Below, piece by piece: positions 23,869-39,330 of a stretch of 64,000 bases of DNA. Position 1 is the stretch's first letter, and the number at the start of each line of letters is the position of its first letter. Origin of the DNA: Hermodice carunculata (taxonomy: Eukaryota > Annelida > Polychaeta > Eunicida > Amphinomidae); contig OZ026618.1 in NCBI GenBank assembly GCA_964020975.1, forward strand, positions 33,196,549 through 33,260,548, written 5' to 3'. The notes beneath the pieces are model-generated. The model did not search any database and was not told the DNA's origin. It saw only the letters and a list, made by a program, of their open reading frames with translations. The position numbers and the translations under genes are program-made.

Positions 23869-24905
23869 GCTGTATTTTTAGTCCTCTTTCTTTTTATGGC
23901 CCCTTTCAGCTCTGGGTCTATTCTATACCCTAGACTTCCAACCGGAACTTTCTTTCTACCTATCTTTTCCTTTGCTGCCTTAAGAATCCTTCTGATTAGA
24001 TCCCCATTCATTTCCTGTACTTCCCCTTCATTCTCCCATCTATTTTTCCATTCCTGCAATTCCAATTGTAGGCTTTCTTGATACTCTGACCAGTCTGTTC
24101 CCTCCTTTATAGCCCACACCCATTTAACCCCCCCCCCCCCGCTTCTTCTTTGACACTGTGTGTTAATTGAGACTATAATCCAGTTATGATCACTGCCTAT
24201 ATCCAATCTACCTTCCTCGTCTATTTCGCATCCTTGTGTCATTTGAAATACCTCACTGTCTACTAGAATATAGTCAATTATTGACCGTCTTTCTCCAGAT
24301 GCCCATGCCCACTTTCCCTTGCATTGTATATCCCTATTAACTATCTTCAGACCAAATTCCCTTGTGAAGTTGAGTAGCCTGGTTCCATTTCCATTGATTC
24401 CACTATCCCCTCCCTCAATACCACTCATTCCATTTCCTATGTGTCCATTAAAATCCCCAGCTATCATAATCTGGTAACCCTGCTGCTGAATATCACTAAT
24501 CATCATTCTCATCCTATCATATATCTGGTCATTCCATTCATTAGGTAACCCCTCGCAACCCACATACACTACACCTATCGCTACTTTATTTGCATTTGAC
24601 TCTATTCCTATCCAATGTATTTCATTTTGGATCTCGCTATCATCTTCCCATGTGTTCTTCCAGATTTCATGCCACTTAACCCCTTTCTTTATCAGAAACC
24701 CTACTCCTCCTCCCTTTTTTTGCCCACTCTCTCTTCCTTTACCTGTTATATCATATCCTGCTGGGCCTGTCACTATTCCCCTCTCTTCTTTTCTAATATG
24801 CGTCTCTACTAGAGCTATAATATCCATCTTCTCTCTTTCAGCTACCTCTGCTATTTCTGCTATCTTCCCTTTGAATCCTCTACAATTGACATATCCTATT
24901 CTCAT
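23859..24905 (-). CDS. LINE AP-type endonuclease (first ORF of inserted LINE)
   Basis: A 348-residue endonuclease domain starting MRIGYVNCRGFKG; I prefer this ATG. The open frame continues upstream to 25082, but that extension is translated tandem repeat. Exonuclease-endonuclease-phosphatase motifs are present: N7 (VN), E34 (VETHIRK), D151 and N153 (AGDFNGHIG), the IIDYILVDSE block, and D239-H240 (GSDHNWI). All expected catalytic residues are visible, so it would nick target DNA. The frame stops with TAG immediately after KNTAWR, just where the RT frame begins in another phase. A poly-C run at 24129-24138 lies inside the frame. Confidence 0.85.
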   Translation of the reverse strand: MRIGYVNCRGFKGKIAEIAEVAEREKMDIIALVETHIRKEERGIVTGPAGYDITGKGRESGQKKGGGVGFLIKKGVKWHEIWKNTWEDDSEIQNEIHWIGIESNANKVAIGVVYVGCEGLPNEWNDQIYDRMRMMISDIQQQGYQIMIAGDFNGHIGNGMSGIEGGDSGINGNGTRLLNFTREFGLKIVNRDIQCKGKWAWASGERRSIIDYILVDSEVFQMTQGCEIDEEGRLDIGSDHNWIIVSINTQCQRRSGGGGVKWVWAIKEGTDWSEYQESLQLELQEWKNRWENEGEVQEMNGDLIRRILKAAKEKIGRKKVPVGSLGYRIDPELKGAIKRKRTKNTAWR

Positions 24906-24984
24906 GTTGTTTTTCTTTCTTACGCTCCTTCTTGCTCTACTGTTACTTCCTGTTTGTCTGGTGGCTGATCGATGCACTAACCAG

Positions 24985-25083
24985 ATAGGGTGATACAGCG
25001 AGAATACCGCTGTATTCCCCGACCAGTTACGAGAATACCGCTGTATTCCCCGATCAGTTTCAGGAATCGCGCTGTATTTCACC
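24985..25083. repeat. short tandem repeat at the 5' end of the inserted LINE
   Basis: The unit GAGAATACCGCTGTATTCCC occurs twice (near 25000 and 25030) with diverged partial copies on each side, followed by CGCTGTATTTCACC. GTGAAATACAG also ends the palindrome at 20831-20950, so related sequence lies at both ends of the 4.35-kb insertion. Confidence 0.75.
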
Positions 25084-25172
25084 TTTGCAGTAATTAATGC
25101 ACAAATAAGGGTAATACAAAGAGTGTACCATAGCTATTAACCAATCAGAAGCCAAGGATTCTATCAAAAATG

Positions 25173-25400
25173 GGATAAATTCCCACATTTGATACGACAC
25201 CGCAGATGACAGTCATTACATAGAATGGCTCTATGGGTCCTGGCAACCGGCTTGCAACAAACACTCCATGGGTTCCTGACTAGTCCTGGGTTTGTAGAGA
25301 TATCTCCGCTAAGTAACAATGTCATGATTGAAGAAGACAGTACATTCTTTCTATGAAAGTCAAAGCCCATGATTTTGATTGTTGTTATGTGTCCCAACGT
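25173..25400 (-). pseudogene. LINE N-terminus with 2A-like motif and half a PHD finger
   Basis: The minus strand reads MTLLLSGDISTNPGL (motif at about 25281-25310) followed by SVCCKPVARTHRAILCNDCH and IKCGNLSH. LLLSGD-NPGP followed by a C-x2-C...AI-C-x2-C finger is the known N-terminal layout of CR1/L2-type LINEs in aquatic invertebrates, some of which use the motif as a translational 2A sequence. The final Pro of NPGP is Leu here and the DxE residue is Ser, so activity is unlikely. The finger continues at 20808 beyond the inserted LINE. Confidence 0.7.
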
Positions 25401-26959
25401 GAAATACTAAGTACTTAGTGCATGCATGTGCAGTTGCATTGGTCAGCAGAGTGGTGACCCTGGTATTTAATAATAAGAAAGCATCGGTCAATTGGGTGTG
25501 TGACCTGGATATATTCCTGGCAGGGCAGTTGAGGTGAACATCAACACTGTGCGGTCTCACATTCTGTCTTAAGAAATTGACCAGAAAGCAGCAATGTCCA
25601 CAGTAATACAAAATGTAGTGTTATATCTGCACAACCCAGTTTGTCTGGGTATCTCTAGTTCCTATGTCTGGGGGTCCGCGATGAAGTATTGAAAGATCCA
25701 ATGTTTTGGCTCTGTTGTGTGTGATCCATTATTCACTGATTCCCAGGCACTTGAATTTGGCTATAATTGATGCTTGACTATCCTGTGAAACTGGCTTGCA
25801 TACAGCATAGACCTATGCATACAAAAAAACTAAAGGTTCGGAATTCCCCAGGTTTATACAGTCAGCTGCTAGCTGTAACTGTTCATTTTGATATCACTGG
25901 GATTGAATATATTTAACCCCAGTTTGTTTCTACTTCAGTTATACTCTGGCAAGTGGTTGTACTTATGTGTCCCATCCAGCAAGAAAAGGTACATAATATT
26001 TCAGGGGTAAGGCAAATTATTCTTATCTGGACTTGTTCTATAGGCCTACTATTTATAAATTATATCTGGTTTGATAGGTACATGTATTCTGAATTCATAT
26101 TGAAGCTCTACATTTATAAACAAAACTTCACTTATTTAGCTAATTTATCATTTGGGATGTTCATATTTGTTCATTATTATATGGGTGGTCTTTGCTGAAT
26201 ATTTAGCTTAAACAAGGAGCTGCTACTTAGAAAGACATGTAGGAGCCAGTGCATGTGCTGGCTCGGAAACATGTTCTCAGTGGTTCCCTGCAGAAGACCT
26301 TTTAACTTATTTGGGCTAATACAGCCTATGTCAAAATTATACACATCGAAGAACGTTACAATAGTACTCCCATGTGTATACATTAAACTTCTAATGGTAG
26401 CTCCCTGAGCTGATTCAAGCTGTATACTCTTTTAGAAGAATGAGACACCAAAGCATTCCAAAAAGGAGGAAAAGAGGCAACTTGGTCCAAATTATAGGCT
26501 AAAGCAGGGTTACCATCTTTTGTGTTTTTTCTATCATATGTCCAAGAAGTATGTAAATAAATCAGTGTCAGGTAATTATTTTTTACCTTTGCTTCAGAGG
26601 TACAGCTTCAAAAAAATTGGAAATGACATGATGGGAGGATACCAGTGTCTGAGGCATCACCCACAATTGCAACTACTGCTTTGGACATCTCCTCGGTTAA
26701 CATACTTGTAGATTTGAAACACTTTAAAAAACTGTGTGAGAATTGATGTAAGATAACTGCACACTGTCGGTCATATTTGGTTGATTCAGTGCCCTCGCAC
26801 CAGTATTTGAACTGTGGATTTAAAACGGCGATATTAAAGTATTATATAGTCAAAGTGTGGTCACAAACATGCAAGTCCACAATTAAGTGTACTTTTAAGA
26901 AGTATATATTATGCAGAAGACTTGTCTTGCCAACAAGCATTTAGGATGAAGAGAAGGGT
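25401..26959. other. intergenic sequence with one shared repeat
   Basis: 26261-26344 is an inverted copy of the repeat at 8161-8250. No gene is recognised in the rest. Confidence 0.5.
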
Positions 26960-27449
26960 TTATGGTCAGGTAAGACATCAAAAATAAATCCCACTTTAAT
27001 CAATCCTAGCTCAAAATGTATTTGCATTAGGATAATAGGCCCAAATCATATATGTGTGTAATCTTCATACTCCAAAGAATTTATATGTCCCATATTTGGG
27101 TGTCTGTGATGTTAATTGTTTAATAAACAATTGAAAGTTGACCGCGCAGCATCCACCCAATAAATGTTGGTGTAGTTCACTGATTATTTGTGATAAAATC
27201 AAAATTACATTTGCATCTTAATCCTGATATATTGGCAACCAAAAAAAAAAAAAAAATCGACCCTGCGATGTTTTATGTTTGGTTTAGTTTTTCTGTTAAC
27301 CATCCTCAAAGTTTGACGTTTCAATTTTTCCTCTGATTTTCAAGATGTTTATTTTCTTCATTTCATATAAAAGGAACGAAGCAAATTTTTGAAAATCGCT
27401 GAATGGTTTTTGCAGTTCAGACTTTACAAAATCAAAAGCTGTCAACCGG

Positions 27450-27990
27450 ATAAAATTCTGCCCAGCTGTTTTCTTGGAATGTCAAAAACTTCGCTATGAT
27501 CAATTTGAATAGAGACAAGTATGACAGCGGGTAGGTCCAGAGTTGGAATTACTGGGGCCCTTGAAGTATCAAGGTTGCTCCGACTTAAGAAAAAGGAATT
27601 GAATATTTTGGCTTTTGATAGGCTGTCGGTCACATGGCGATTTTCATGTGTTAGAAACAATAGACAAAGATTGATTTCTATTCATAAACTGTTTGACGGT
27701 GCACCACCAAGCTTTATTTTTGTGTTGTGCGCTTTTTAAAGAAGCGCTCAGTTTACTATTATGAGCTTCTTCGGCACATTTCAGGTGATCTTGGTATTGA
27801 TTACGAACATTATTATAAGCACTCCAGGCTTGTGGATCGTGTTTCTTATCTTTTGCCCTCTTATAAGCTAACAAAACCTTCCGCTTCTCACAACGAAGCC
27901 TAGAATTGTACCATGGAAGATCAAAGGGGCGAACTGTTATTTGTTTGTTTGGAATAGTATGATTTGCCGCATCAAGGAACAATATTCCTG
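27450..27990 (-). pseudogene. LINE fragment between endonuclease and RT
   Basis: The minus strand reads PWYNSRLRCEKRKVLLAYKR, then AWSAYNNVRNQYQ and KAWWCTVKQFMNRN. In another frame it reads HVTDSLSKAKIFNSFFLSRS. These match the spacer of CR1/RTE-like LINEs (PW-x-N, K-R-x-L, Y-x3-RN, WWx2VK, GK-x-VTD, KAELFNSFFVSQ). A frame change lies near 27650. Both the endonuclease and the RT core are missing. Confidence 0.7.
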
Positions 27991-29416
27991 ACAGTCCAAG
28001 ATTACATTCTAAAAACCAAACGTTTTCAAACCGGTGTTGTTACATGATGAATTGATTTACAATTAATCCTGCATTTGTATTGTACAACTGCACTACATAA
28101 TTATGAATCTTCAATGAGATGGTCTTTAATTAGCAATTTCATTGCTCCTTTATAATGAATCGCCCCACTATCTGTCTTGTGACTTGTGGTGTCCTTCTTT
28201 ACTTTGTTGATCCAGGGCGGAGCTCTTCCTCCTGGTGGTGTCTTTTAACTGCCAGCAGTTTAGAGCTTCGCTCTGGAACCTTGACGTCTTGTTTGTCCTG
28301 TGATATTGTCTTCTTCCGACAAGAGGGGTTAATATAGGGCCTTGCCCTTCTCCCCAATTGTTTTCTTTGGAATAAAATATGTTTAAACCAACATTATTCA
28401 GCAATCTGTCTAACAGCGACAGCGACCGTCTGGTTTCAAAGTGTGACCTCATGGAGGCAGCCCTTTGGGCCCCGTGGCAACGAAAGTTGTGTTGCCTTAC
28501 TCAGGTGGGGCGGCCTACGGCCACGCGTGGTCAGTGGACGGAGGGCGGGTTTGGTCTTCCTGTAGCTGGGGCCAGCTAGGATACCAAGAACTCACAGACG
28601 AACGCATGATTATATTTACTGATGTAATATATCTTGTCTTTATTCTCTGCATATTCTCTTGTACAAGAATTCTAATCTCTGACTCTGTTCTCTGGTACAT
28701 AGATTCTCTAATTCTCTTGTACATTGTGCGTTGAACATTAACACAAATGAGCACCATGAAAACTTGTACGGTTCTGTGACCTCTGGTAGATTTATATTTT
28801 GCTTTAAGTGTTAGGCTCTTTAAATTTCTGACACCCATCTCGATGGAGAGCCATGCCGCGAGGGGAAATAGTACCAGTGCAATAATACAAATGTCATAGA
28901 GCTATTTCAAGTATGTACTTAAAATATAGGACAAAATATAAGCAAATAAAATGAAATAAAATAAATAAATAAATAAAAACTTTAAAATGTAAAATCTGTA
29001 TGAATTATAACCAGAAGATTTCAGGCTAGTACCTAAAATAGCTACCTAAATTGGAACTATATTACATGTCAATGATTCGGTCCAAGTGTTATTGCCAGTA
29101 CGTCAGGCGGCAAATTTTGCCCATTATGATACGTCCTATGGATATAAACACTGGCTAAGGTCATTCAGCTGTCAACAATCACAACGCAACCAGTGTGTCA
29201 TGAATCATACATAAAGTAACATATGACTAAAATGGTAGACATGTGGCCATCCCACCAAACAACACAGCAACGAGCCAAACCCCACCATGACCACAACAGT
29301 GACAGAACCAATTTGATAAACAAGGTACCCTAAATTAACATGCTAAAATTCTCTAACGTGTACTGCTGCTCATTGGCAGCCACACTCCCCCCCCCCCCAC
29401 CACCTCTTCATCCCGT

Positions 29417-30938
29417 TTTTAGCTCAGCTGACTTGTCAGTCAGCTGAGCTTATGTGATGGTTAGGCATCCGTCGTCCACAATTCACATTTTCGACTTCTT
29501 CTCTAAAACCACAAGCCAGATTCACTTCAAACTGGGTGGGGATGTGCCTTGGGTGGCTCTCTACCAAGTTTATTCAAATGGTCACGGTATAGTGATTTTT
29601 GGATTTTTTATGAATTTTTTTGTTCATTTTGGGGGGAAATCTTAGAAAATCTTTTTCTCCGAAATCACTTGGCCAATTGCTTCGAAATTGCATAGAGACA
29701 CTTTTCGGGACCCTTAGACCTTAAATTATTCAACAGATGGCGCTGCGATTTTTTTCTGTATTTTTATGAATTTTTGTGTGTTTTTGCCATTTTCGACTTC
29801 TTCTCCAAAAGCATCACTCAGATTATGCTGAAACTTGGTGTAAATGTTCCTGGCAGAAGGGTCGCACAAGTTTATTCCCTAGGTGGCGTTGCTGTGGATT
29901 CCTGATTTTTAACAATTTTTTTCAATTCGGGTACTTATCGGCCAATGCATACGTTCCTATTGATTACCATGTAAGTGAATGTGGACTGCTGTGGTAATTC
30001 ATGCTTTTGACTTCTTTTCCAAAACCATCAGTCAGATTCACTTGAAACTTGGTGGGGATGTACTTTGGGTGAACCTCTACCAAGTTGGTACAAATGGTCA
30101 CGGTTCAGTGATTTTTTTTATTTTTTATGAATTTTTTGTTCATTTTGGGGGAAAATCTTAAAAAATCTTCTCCGAAACCACTTAGCCAATTGCTTCAAAA
30201 TTGCATAGGGACACTTCTCGAGAACCCTAGACCTTAAATTGTTCAACAGGTGGCGCCTCAATTGTTTTCTATTTTTTCATGAATTTTTTGTGTTTTTGCC
30301 ATTTTCGACTTCTTATCCAAAAGCATCACTCAGATTATGCTGAAACATGGTGTAAATGTTCCTTCTAGAAGGGTTACACAAGTTTGTTCCCTAGGTGGCG
30401 TTGCTTTGGATCCCAGATTTTTAACATTTTTTTCAATTCGGGTACTTAGTGGCCAATGCATACATTTGTATTGATTACTATGTATACAAAGTGAATGGGG
30501 ATTGCTGTGGTAATTCATGTTTTTGACTTCTTCTCCAAAACCGTCAGTGAAATTCACTTGAAACTTGGTGGGGATGTGTCTTGGGTGGGTCTGTAACAAG
30601 TTTGTACAAATGGTCACGGTCCAGTGCTTTTAGATTTTTTATGATTTTTTTTGGTTAATTTTTGGGGGGAACTCTTAAAAAATCTTCTTCTCTGAAACCA
30701 CTTGGCCAATTGCTTCGAAATTGTATATACTGGCTGGGATATCATCAATGTCAGAGAAGGGCAAAGTCAAAGGTTCAATTACATACCAAACTGTTGACTC
30801 TGCGTGGTATTAAAATTCACACTCAGATGCTGAAAGACACTGTGGATGACCTTGAACTTCTTCCCAATACCACATTGCCACTAGTGTCATCAATTTCTAA
30901 GTCAGCTGAGCATGGCCTGTTCACACAGGCCTCTTGTT
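29417..30938 (+). repeat. AGCTCAGCTGAC hairpin-repeat family, copy 3 (longest)
   Basis: It opens with AGCTCAGCTGACTTGTCAGT and the complementary arm CAGCTGAGCT, and closes near CAGCTGAGCATGGCCTGTTC and ACACAGGCCTCTTG. The internal block (CGACTTCTTCTCCAAAA, CACTTGAAACTTGGTGGGGA, GGTCACGGT, CCAATTGCTTC) repeats about three times with a period near 500 bases. It lies inside copy B of the TTAA element. Confidence 0.8.
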
Positions 30939-31226
30939 AGGGATAATGTTTTATTGTATTTACTCCTATCTGTATACTTTATGTAGTTACCTTGTCAGAC
31001 TTGTCTGTACACTTTACTTACTTTGCTTGTCATTATTTTGTAGTAATTTTCTCAATGAGTTTCTTTTCTCTTTCCAACCTGAGTTTTGTATCGCTATTTT
31101 TTGTGCTTTATCTTCTGTTCACATGTATGCATATTTCGATGTGTTTATTTGTACTTTTATTTCCTCATCCGTGGGTTTCGATAAAATATTATTATGTACG
31201 CGGGTATTGTTGATTAAAGTGCTAGT

Positions 31227-31281
31227 TTTTTTTTTTTGTTGTTGTTTTTTTTTTTTTTTTTTTTGTTTTTTTTTGTTTTGT

Positions 31282-31312
<31 letters not shown>

Positions 31313-31327
31313 GTTTTTGTTTTTTGC
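31227..31327. repeat. T-rich low-complexity tract
   Basis: Runs of T interrupted by single G. Lys/Gln-rich or Phe-rich open frames across it are artefacts. Confidence 0.95.
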
Positions 31328-31854
31328 CACACCTCTCTTTGGTGTGCAGGGCCACTGGGGTAATCAATCGCGGCACCGCTGTGGAGGGACATCATCTCAC
31401 GATTCCCGCTCCTCCTGAACATTTAAAGTCTGCCTTCATTAGAACGCAAAACAAGCAAGATAACTACAAAGTAAACCACTAAGGCTATGGTATGGTTGCA
31501 TGTTTGCATCTTTCCCTGCCCACAAACATACTTTCGGCATGCCGTCTGATTTCGCAGTGCCGCCGTGATACCACTCTCCTTTTGCCATGGGCTGTTGCTA
31601 CCTGTAGCCACCTGACAGACTTCTAAGTCTGATTGACGGGTGGTATTGTTCCGCTTGGCGGCTGAAAACCAAGAATGACACATGGACATTCGGATGTCCA
31701 CATACCTGTGTGTTTTTTGGTGTTTTTCTCATATTTCTACTTTAGTTGAAAGCTTGAAATTTCGACAACTTATAGAAAAGACATCCATCTTGTAAAACCG
31801 TTAAAATCTCAAAATCGGCCATGCAAAGGTTCTCAGTGTCTTACCTGTCCCTAA

Positions 31855-35664
<3,810 letters not shown>

Positions 35665-36507
35665 TGTAAGTACTACAAAAAAAACACACAGAAAAACGTA
35701 TTTTTTATTTGTTTCTTTGTTCGTGTGTTTTGTGTGTTTTGTTTTGTTATAGCAGGGCAGGTGTCAGCCTTATTTTGGTTGTTTGTTTTGATTTTGAGAA
35801 GTCACTGTATTCATTGAGTGTGTACCAGATCACTGAGCTGGCCTGCTTTGTCACAGTGAACAATGAAGGGGTGACCTACATACAGACACAGATGTAAACG
35901 AAGGGAATGCCTTGAAAGGTCTCAGAGAATTGAGATGCGTGATTTATTGGAAGACTCTGGAATAATGGTGAGAGTTCTCCGCATGGGTACATAAAGCAGC
36001 TCCCTTCATGACTGTGAGAGTAGAATTCTGAGATCTGACAGAAGCTGTGTGTATTCAAGCCAGTGGGACTGAGCCATTGCTATTGGCAAGGAGATGCTCA
36101 TTTATACATTGTACTTGTGGAGAGTGTCATTGAGTGTACTGGTATATTTGGTGTTTAGTTGTACCACGTTGGAACCAAATTGTACCTATGTGGGATTTGG
36201 ACCAGCATCATGGTCTGTGTGCCACATTGGGAGGGCCCTGTGCCCCCTGTGGGATTTGGACCAGACTATTTGGCAGCTACCATAGGACTTAGAATTCAGG
36301 GACAGTACCACTGGAGAATCTCCCACCAGGGATTAGAAGTTACCTGCAGTCTGTTAATTATTGGAGTATCAGCAAGGCTAGGTGTATAATTTCATTTACC
36401 TACATTGTCTTGAATGTTGATTGTTATTGTTAAAGTTATCTCATTGTAGTCATTCTTTGTTGAGTTCCACTAGGATCTAAAATATTCTTAAGGTGGAAAT
36501 TGTAACA
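35665..36507 (+). repeat. possible 5' LTR of the Ty3/Gypsy fossil
   Basis: The stretch begins TGTAAGTACTAC and ends GGAAATTGTAACA directly before a primer-binding-site-like sequence. TGT...ACA edges fit an LTR. No matching second LTR was found in the window, so this is weakly supported and the left edge is a guess. Confidence 0.35.
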
Positions 36508-39330
36508 AATTGTGGGGGCTCGCCAAGGATCAATCCAAGACAAACGGGATCAAATTAAGGACAAAACATTGAGTTATTTTGCAATAAGAACATGATAGTT
36601 GAATCATCTGGCGATTACTGAAAGTTTCTAGATGCTGAATCTTACAGTTTGAGCTCAATAAAGGATATCTAGTACTTATAAACATAGTTGCTGGTCAATA
36701 TACAGACAATAGGACAACATATCGATAGATCCAAGTGTATTTCTGGCTAATGACGACTTTTTGATAAATTGAGGATGAGAGTTCAGAGGATAAAAGTTTA
36801 GCAGTTGAGTTGGAATTGGCTAAATTAAAAGGTCAGAGTCAAAGAGAAGCTGCACAGGCTGCAAGAGAGGCATCACAAGCTGATAAAAGGAAAGCAAGAG
36901 AGCATGAGCTTAAATTATTAAGAGAAGGAGAGATTACATGAAGCTGCAGTTTTGGCTGCTGACTAAAGGTTGACACATTTAAGCTTCTCTGGAAAACCAA
37001 AACATGGTAAGGTCAGATCTAATTTGGAAAGAAACCAGAGGCAACTGGAACTTCTGCCCCCCCCCCTCCCCCAAAAAAAATCAGAAGAACAAAAGCCCAA
37101 TAACTCTCCTCACTCTGTTAAACCTGCTAATCAGAAAACGGGGCAGTAGTTTTTTAGTGGACCCACATGCAGTTACGGCCAGGAAAGGGGTCATGTCAGA
37201 TCTGACTTTTTTTTACTTCAGAGAAGAACCAATGATACAGGGAAACGAGTTGGTTAAGACAGCATTAAAGGGCACCCACCTCTAAATATGTCTGATGGAC
37301 ATTCTGATAATCTCCATGCTAAATTTGAAAACCCTCATGTTGGGGCAGCTGAATTCATGTTGGATAGGTATAAAAGTTTCAAATGAGAAGGGCTGGAGTC
37401 ACAGAAAGAATTTGCTGTTGACCAGAAGGCAGTTGTGATCCTAAGGGACACTGGCACTGCCCAGTCTTGACTGTTGGAAGATGTACTTCCTTTGTCGGAT
37501 GAAACTTATCAAAAAGTCAGTGTATTACTTCATGGTGTTGAGGGAAATTACATAACAGCCCTGCTTCGCAGAGTTTACCTCAAGTCTGATTTCAAAAATG
37601 GACCAGTGATTATATGTATTGTACCTAGTCTCCCAATAGAAGGTGTGACCTTCCTTGTAGGGAATGATATAGCAGGAGATAATGTGAAAGGTACACCAGT
37701 GCCATATTTATCTGATGAGCCTGTCACGAGAGAGGACACAGAGCATCTTAAGCAGGAATTGTTGGGCCTTTTTTCCGCCTGTGTTGTGACAATGTCAATG
37801 GCTCTTGAAGCTTCTAAACAAGAAGAAGTTAGTGACAAGGATGATGAATGTCTGGGGCTGGCAGAGATATTCTTTTCTGGTTAATTGGAGGACCAAGTAT
37901 ACCAGGAAGGTAACTTGAGTCCAGAGGTAATGTATGATTGTAACCTCTCGGACCAGGTAAATCAAAATGATCATCTGAGTCAAATGCCTCATTTGAATTG
38001 AGATAGGCTGATTAGGGAGCAAAATGCTTAACCTCAGTTAAGAAAATTGGCAAGTACAGCTCTAACTGAAAAAGAGGCACAAAAATACCCGGTTTGTTAT
38101 TATATTAAGTCAGGAGTTTTGATGAAGAAATGGAGACCTCCAGATGCTTCCACTGATGAAGAATGGAGAATTTTTCATCAAATATGGTTCCTCCATCATG
38201 TAGAGCCGAAGTCTTTAAAACACCTCATGATTTGCCTTTGGCAGGCCACTTGGATATTAGGAAGACTCGAGATAGAATATTACAACACTTCCTTTAGCCC
38301 AGATTACTTCGGGATGTGGCAGAATTTTACAAGACATGTCACACATATCAGGTGGTTGGAAAGCCGTATCAGAAAATCAAACCTGCTCCTTTGATTAGTA
38401 TCTCTGTTCTTGGAGAGAACAGGGTTATTATAGATTGCGTGGGACCACTTCCGAAAACAAAAGTGGGAAATAAGTTACTTACTATCATGGATTCAGCCAC
38501 TAGGTATCCCGAGGACACCCCATTGAAAAACATGAAAGGTCCTACTATCACTGATGCTTTAATTAAAATTTTCACTAGAGTAGGACTGCCGTTGCAAATA
38601 AAAGTGACTTAGGTTCAAATTTTATCTCTGCAGTGTTTTAGGATGTTGTCCATCAGTTAGGCATTAAACAGATTAAATCTTCAGCCTGCCACCCAGAAAC
38701 ACAAGGGCTCTACAAAACATGATAAGAACCTATTGTTTTGAAAATGAAAATGAATGGGATAAAGGTATACACATTATTTGTCACGAGACAGATTCAAAAT
38801 GAGTGACTGGGCTTCAGTCCATTTGAACTGATATACAGACATACTCTCAGACGTCCACTTACCCTTTGAAATGAAAAAGTGTTTTCTGGAAACACAAGAT
38901 GAACCTATCTTGGAGTATGGGTCCAAATTGAAAAAAAAAGTTGAAAAAGGATTGTGAAGTTGCACAATTAAATCTAGTTAATGCACAGGGTAAGATGAAA
39001 ACATGGTATGATAAGAAAGCGAGGGAAAGGAGTTTTAAACCAGGGGACAAGGTATTGGTACTTTTGCCTGTGCAAGGGCATTCGACGCAGGCAAAATCAG
39101 TGGCCGTCACCTGGTTGAAAGAAAGTTGAATGATGTAGACTATGTAAAATCTACACCAAACAGGAGGAAAGCTGAAAGGGCTTTGTCACATCAACATGTT
39201 TATAGAATACCATGAAAGAGGAACACCAGTAGGAATTGTCAGGGCCACTATTTTGAAGAATCATGGGAATGATAATGAGGAGGATGAGAATGATCCATTC
39301 TCAAATAAAGACTTGAGTTCTATTTCCAGA
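36508..39330 (+). mobile_element. decayed Ty3/Gypsy LTR retrotransposon fossil
   Basis: TGGGGGCTCGCCAAGGAT (36513-36530) resembles a tRNA-Pro primer-binding site. Recognisable parts follow in order: a coiled-coil gag-like N-terminus (about 36770-37000, SLAVELELAKLKGQS), an aspartic-protease-like region (about 37435-37690, with RDTGTAQS and FLVGNDIAGD), integrase zinc-binding and core segments (about 38210-38610, VIIDCVGPLPKTKVGNKLL), and an integrase C-terminal piece (about 38940-39120, MKTWYDKKARERSFKPGDKV). It is clearly broken, with many breaks, and is probably old. It ends against the minisatellite that starts near 39330. Confidence 0.75.

Larger units (their letters stand above)
20814..25167 (-). 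mobile_element. 4.35-kb insertion carrying a nearly intact LINE
   Basis: The insertion splits the PHD finger of the older LINE. The five bases AAATG occur on both sides (20809-20813 and 25168-25172), consistent with a target-site duplication. It encodes, on the minus strand, an endonuclease frame and a reverse transcriptase frame. The part downstream of RT (about 21190-21504) looks like a 3' UTR ending in an (ATC)n/T-rich tail. From there to 20814 there is extra sequence with a long palindrome. No terminal inverted repeats were found at the insertion edges. Confidence 0.7.
26964..31850. mobile_element. TTAA-type inverted-repeat element, copy B (4.9 kb, nested)
   Basis: An inverted relative of copy A at 13413-15148. 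Its left end GGTCAGGTAAGACATCAAAA and its right end (reverse complement) GGGACAGGTAAGACACTGAG are diverged forms of the copy-A termini. The flanks TTAT and CTAA are diverged from TTAA. Blocks 26964-27445, about 28370-28570 and 30935-31850 align with copy A. Between them lie a LINE fragment (27450-27990), about 840 bases of unknown sequence (28575-29416) and a hairpin-repeat copy (29417-30938). Copy B is therefore older and has collected insertions, or copy A is an internally deleted derivative. Confidence 0.8.

Noticed and set aside
22487-24081. Plus-strand frames of up to 182 residues
   Set aside because: Antisense shadows of the LINE endonuclease and RT frames.
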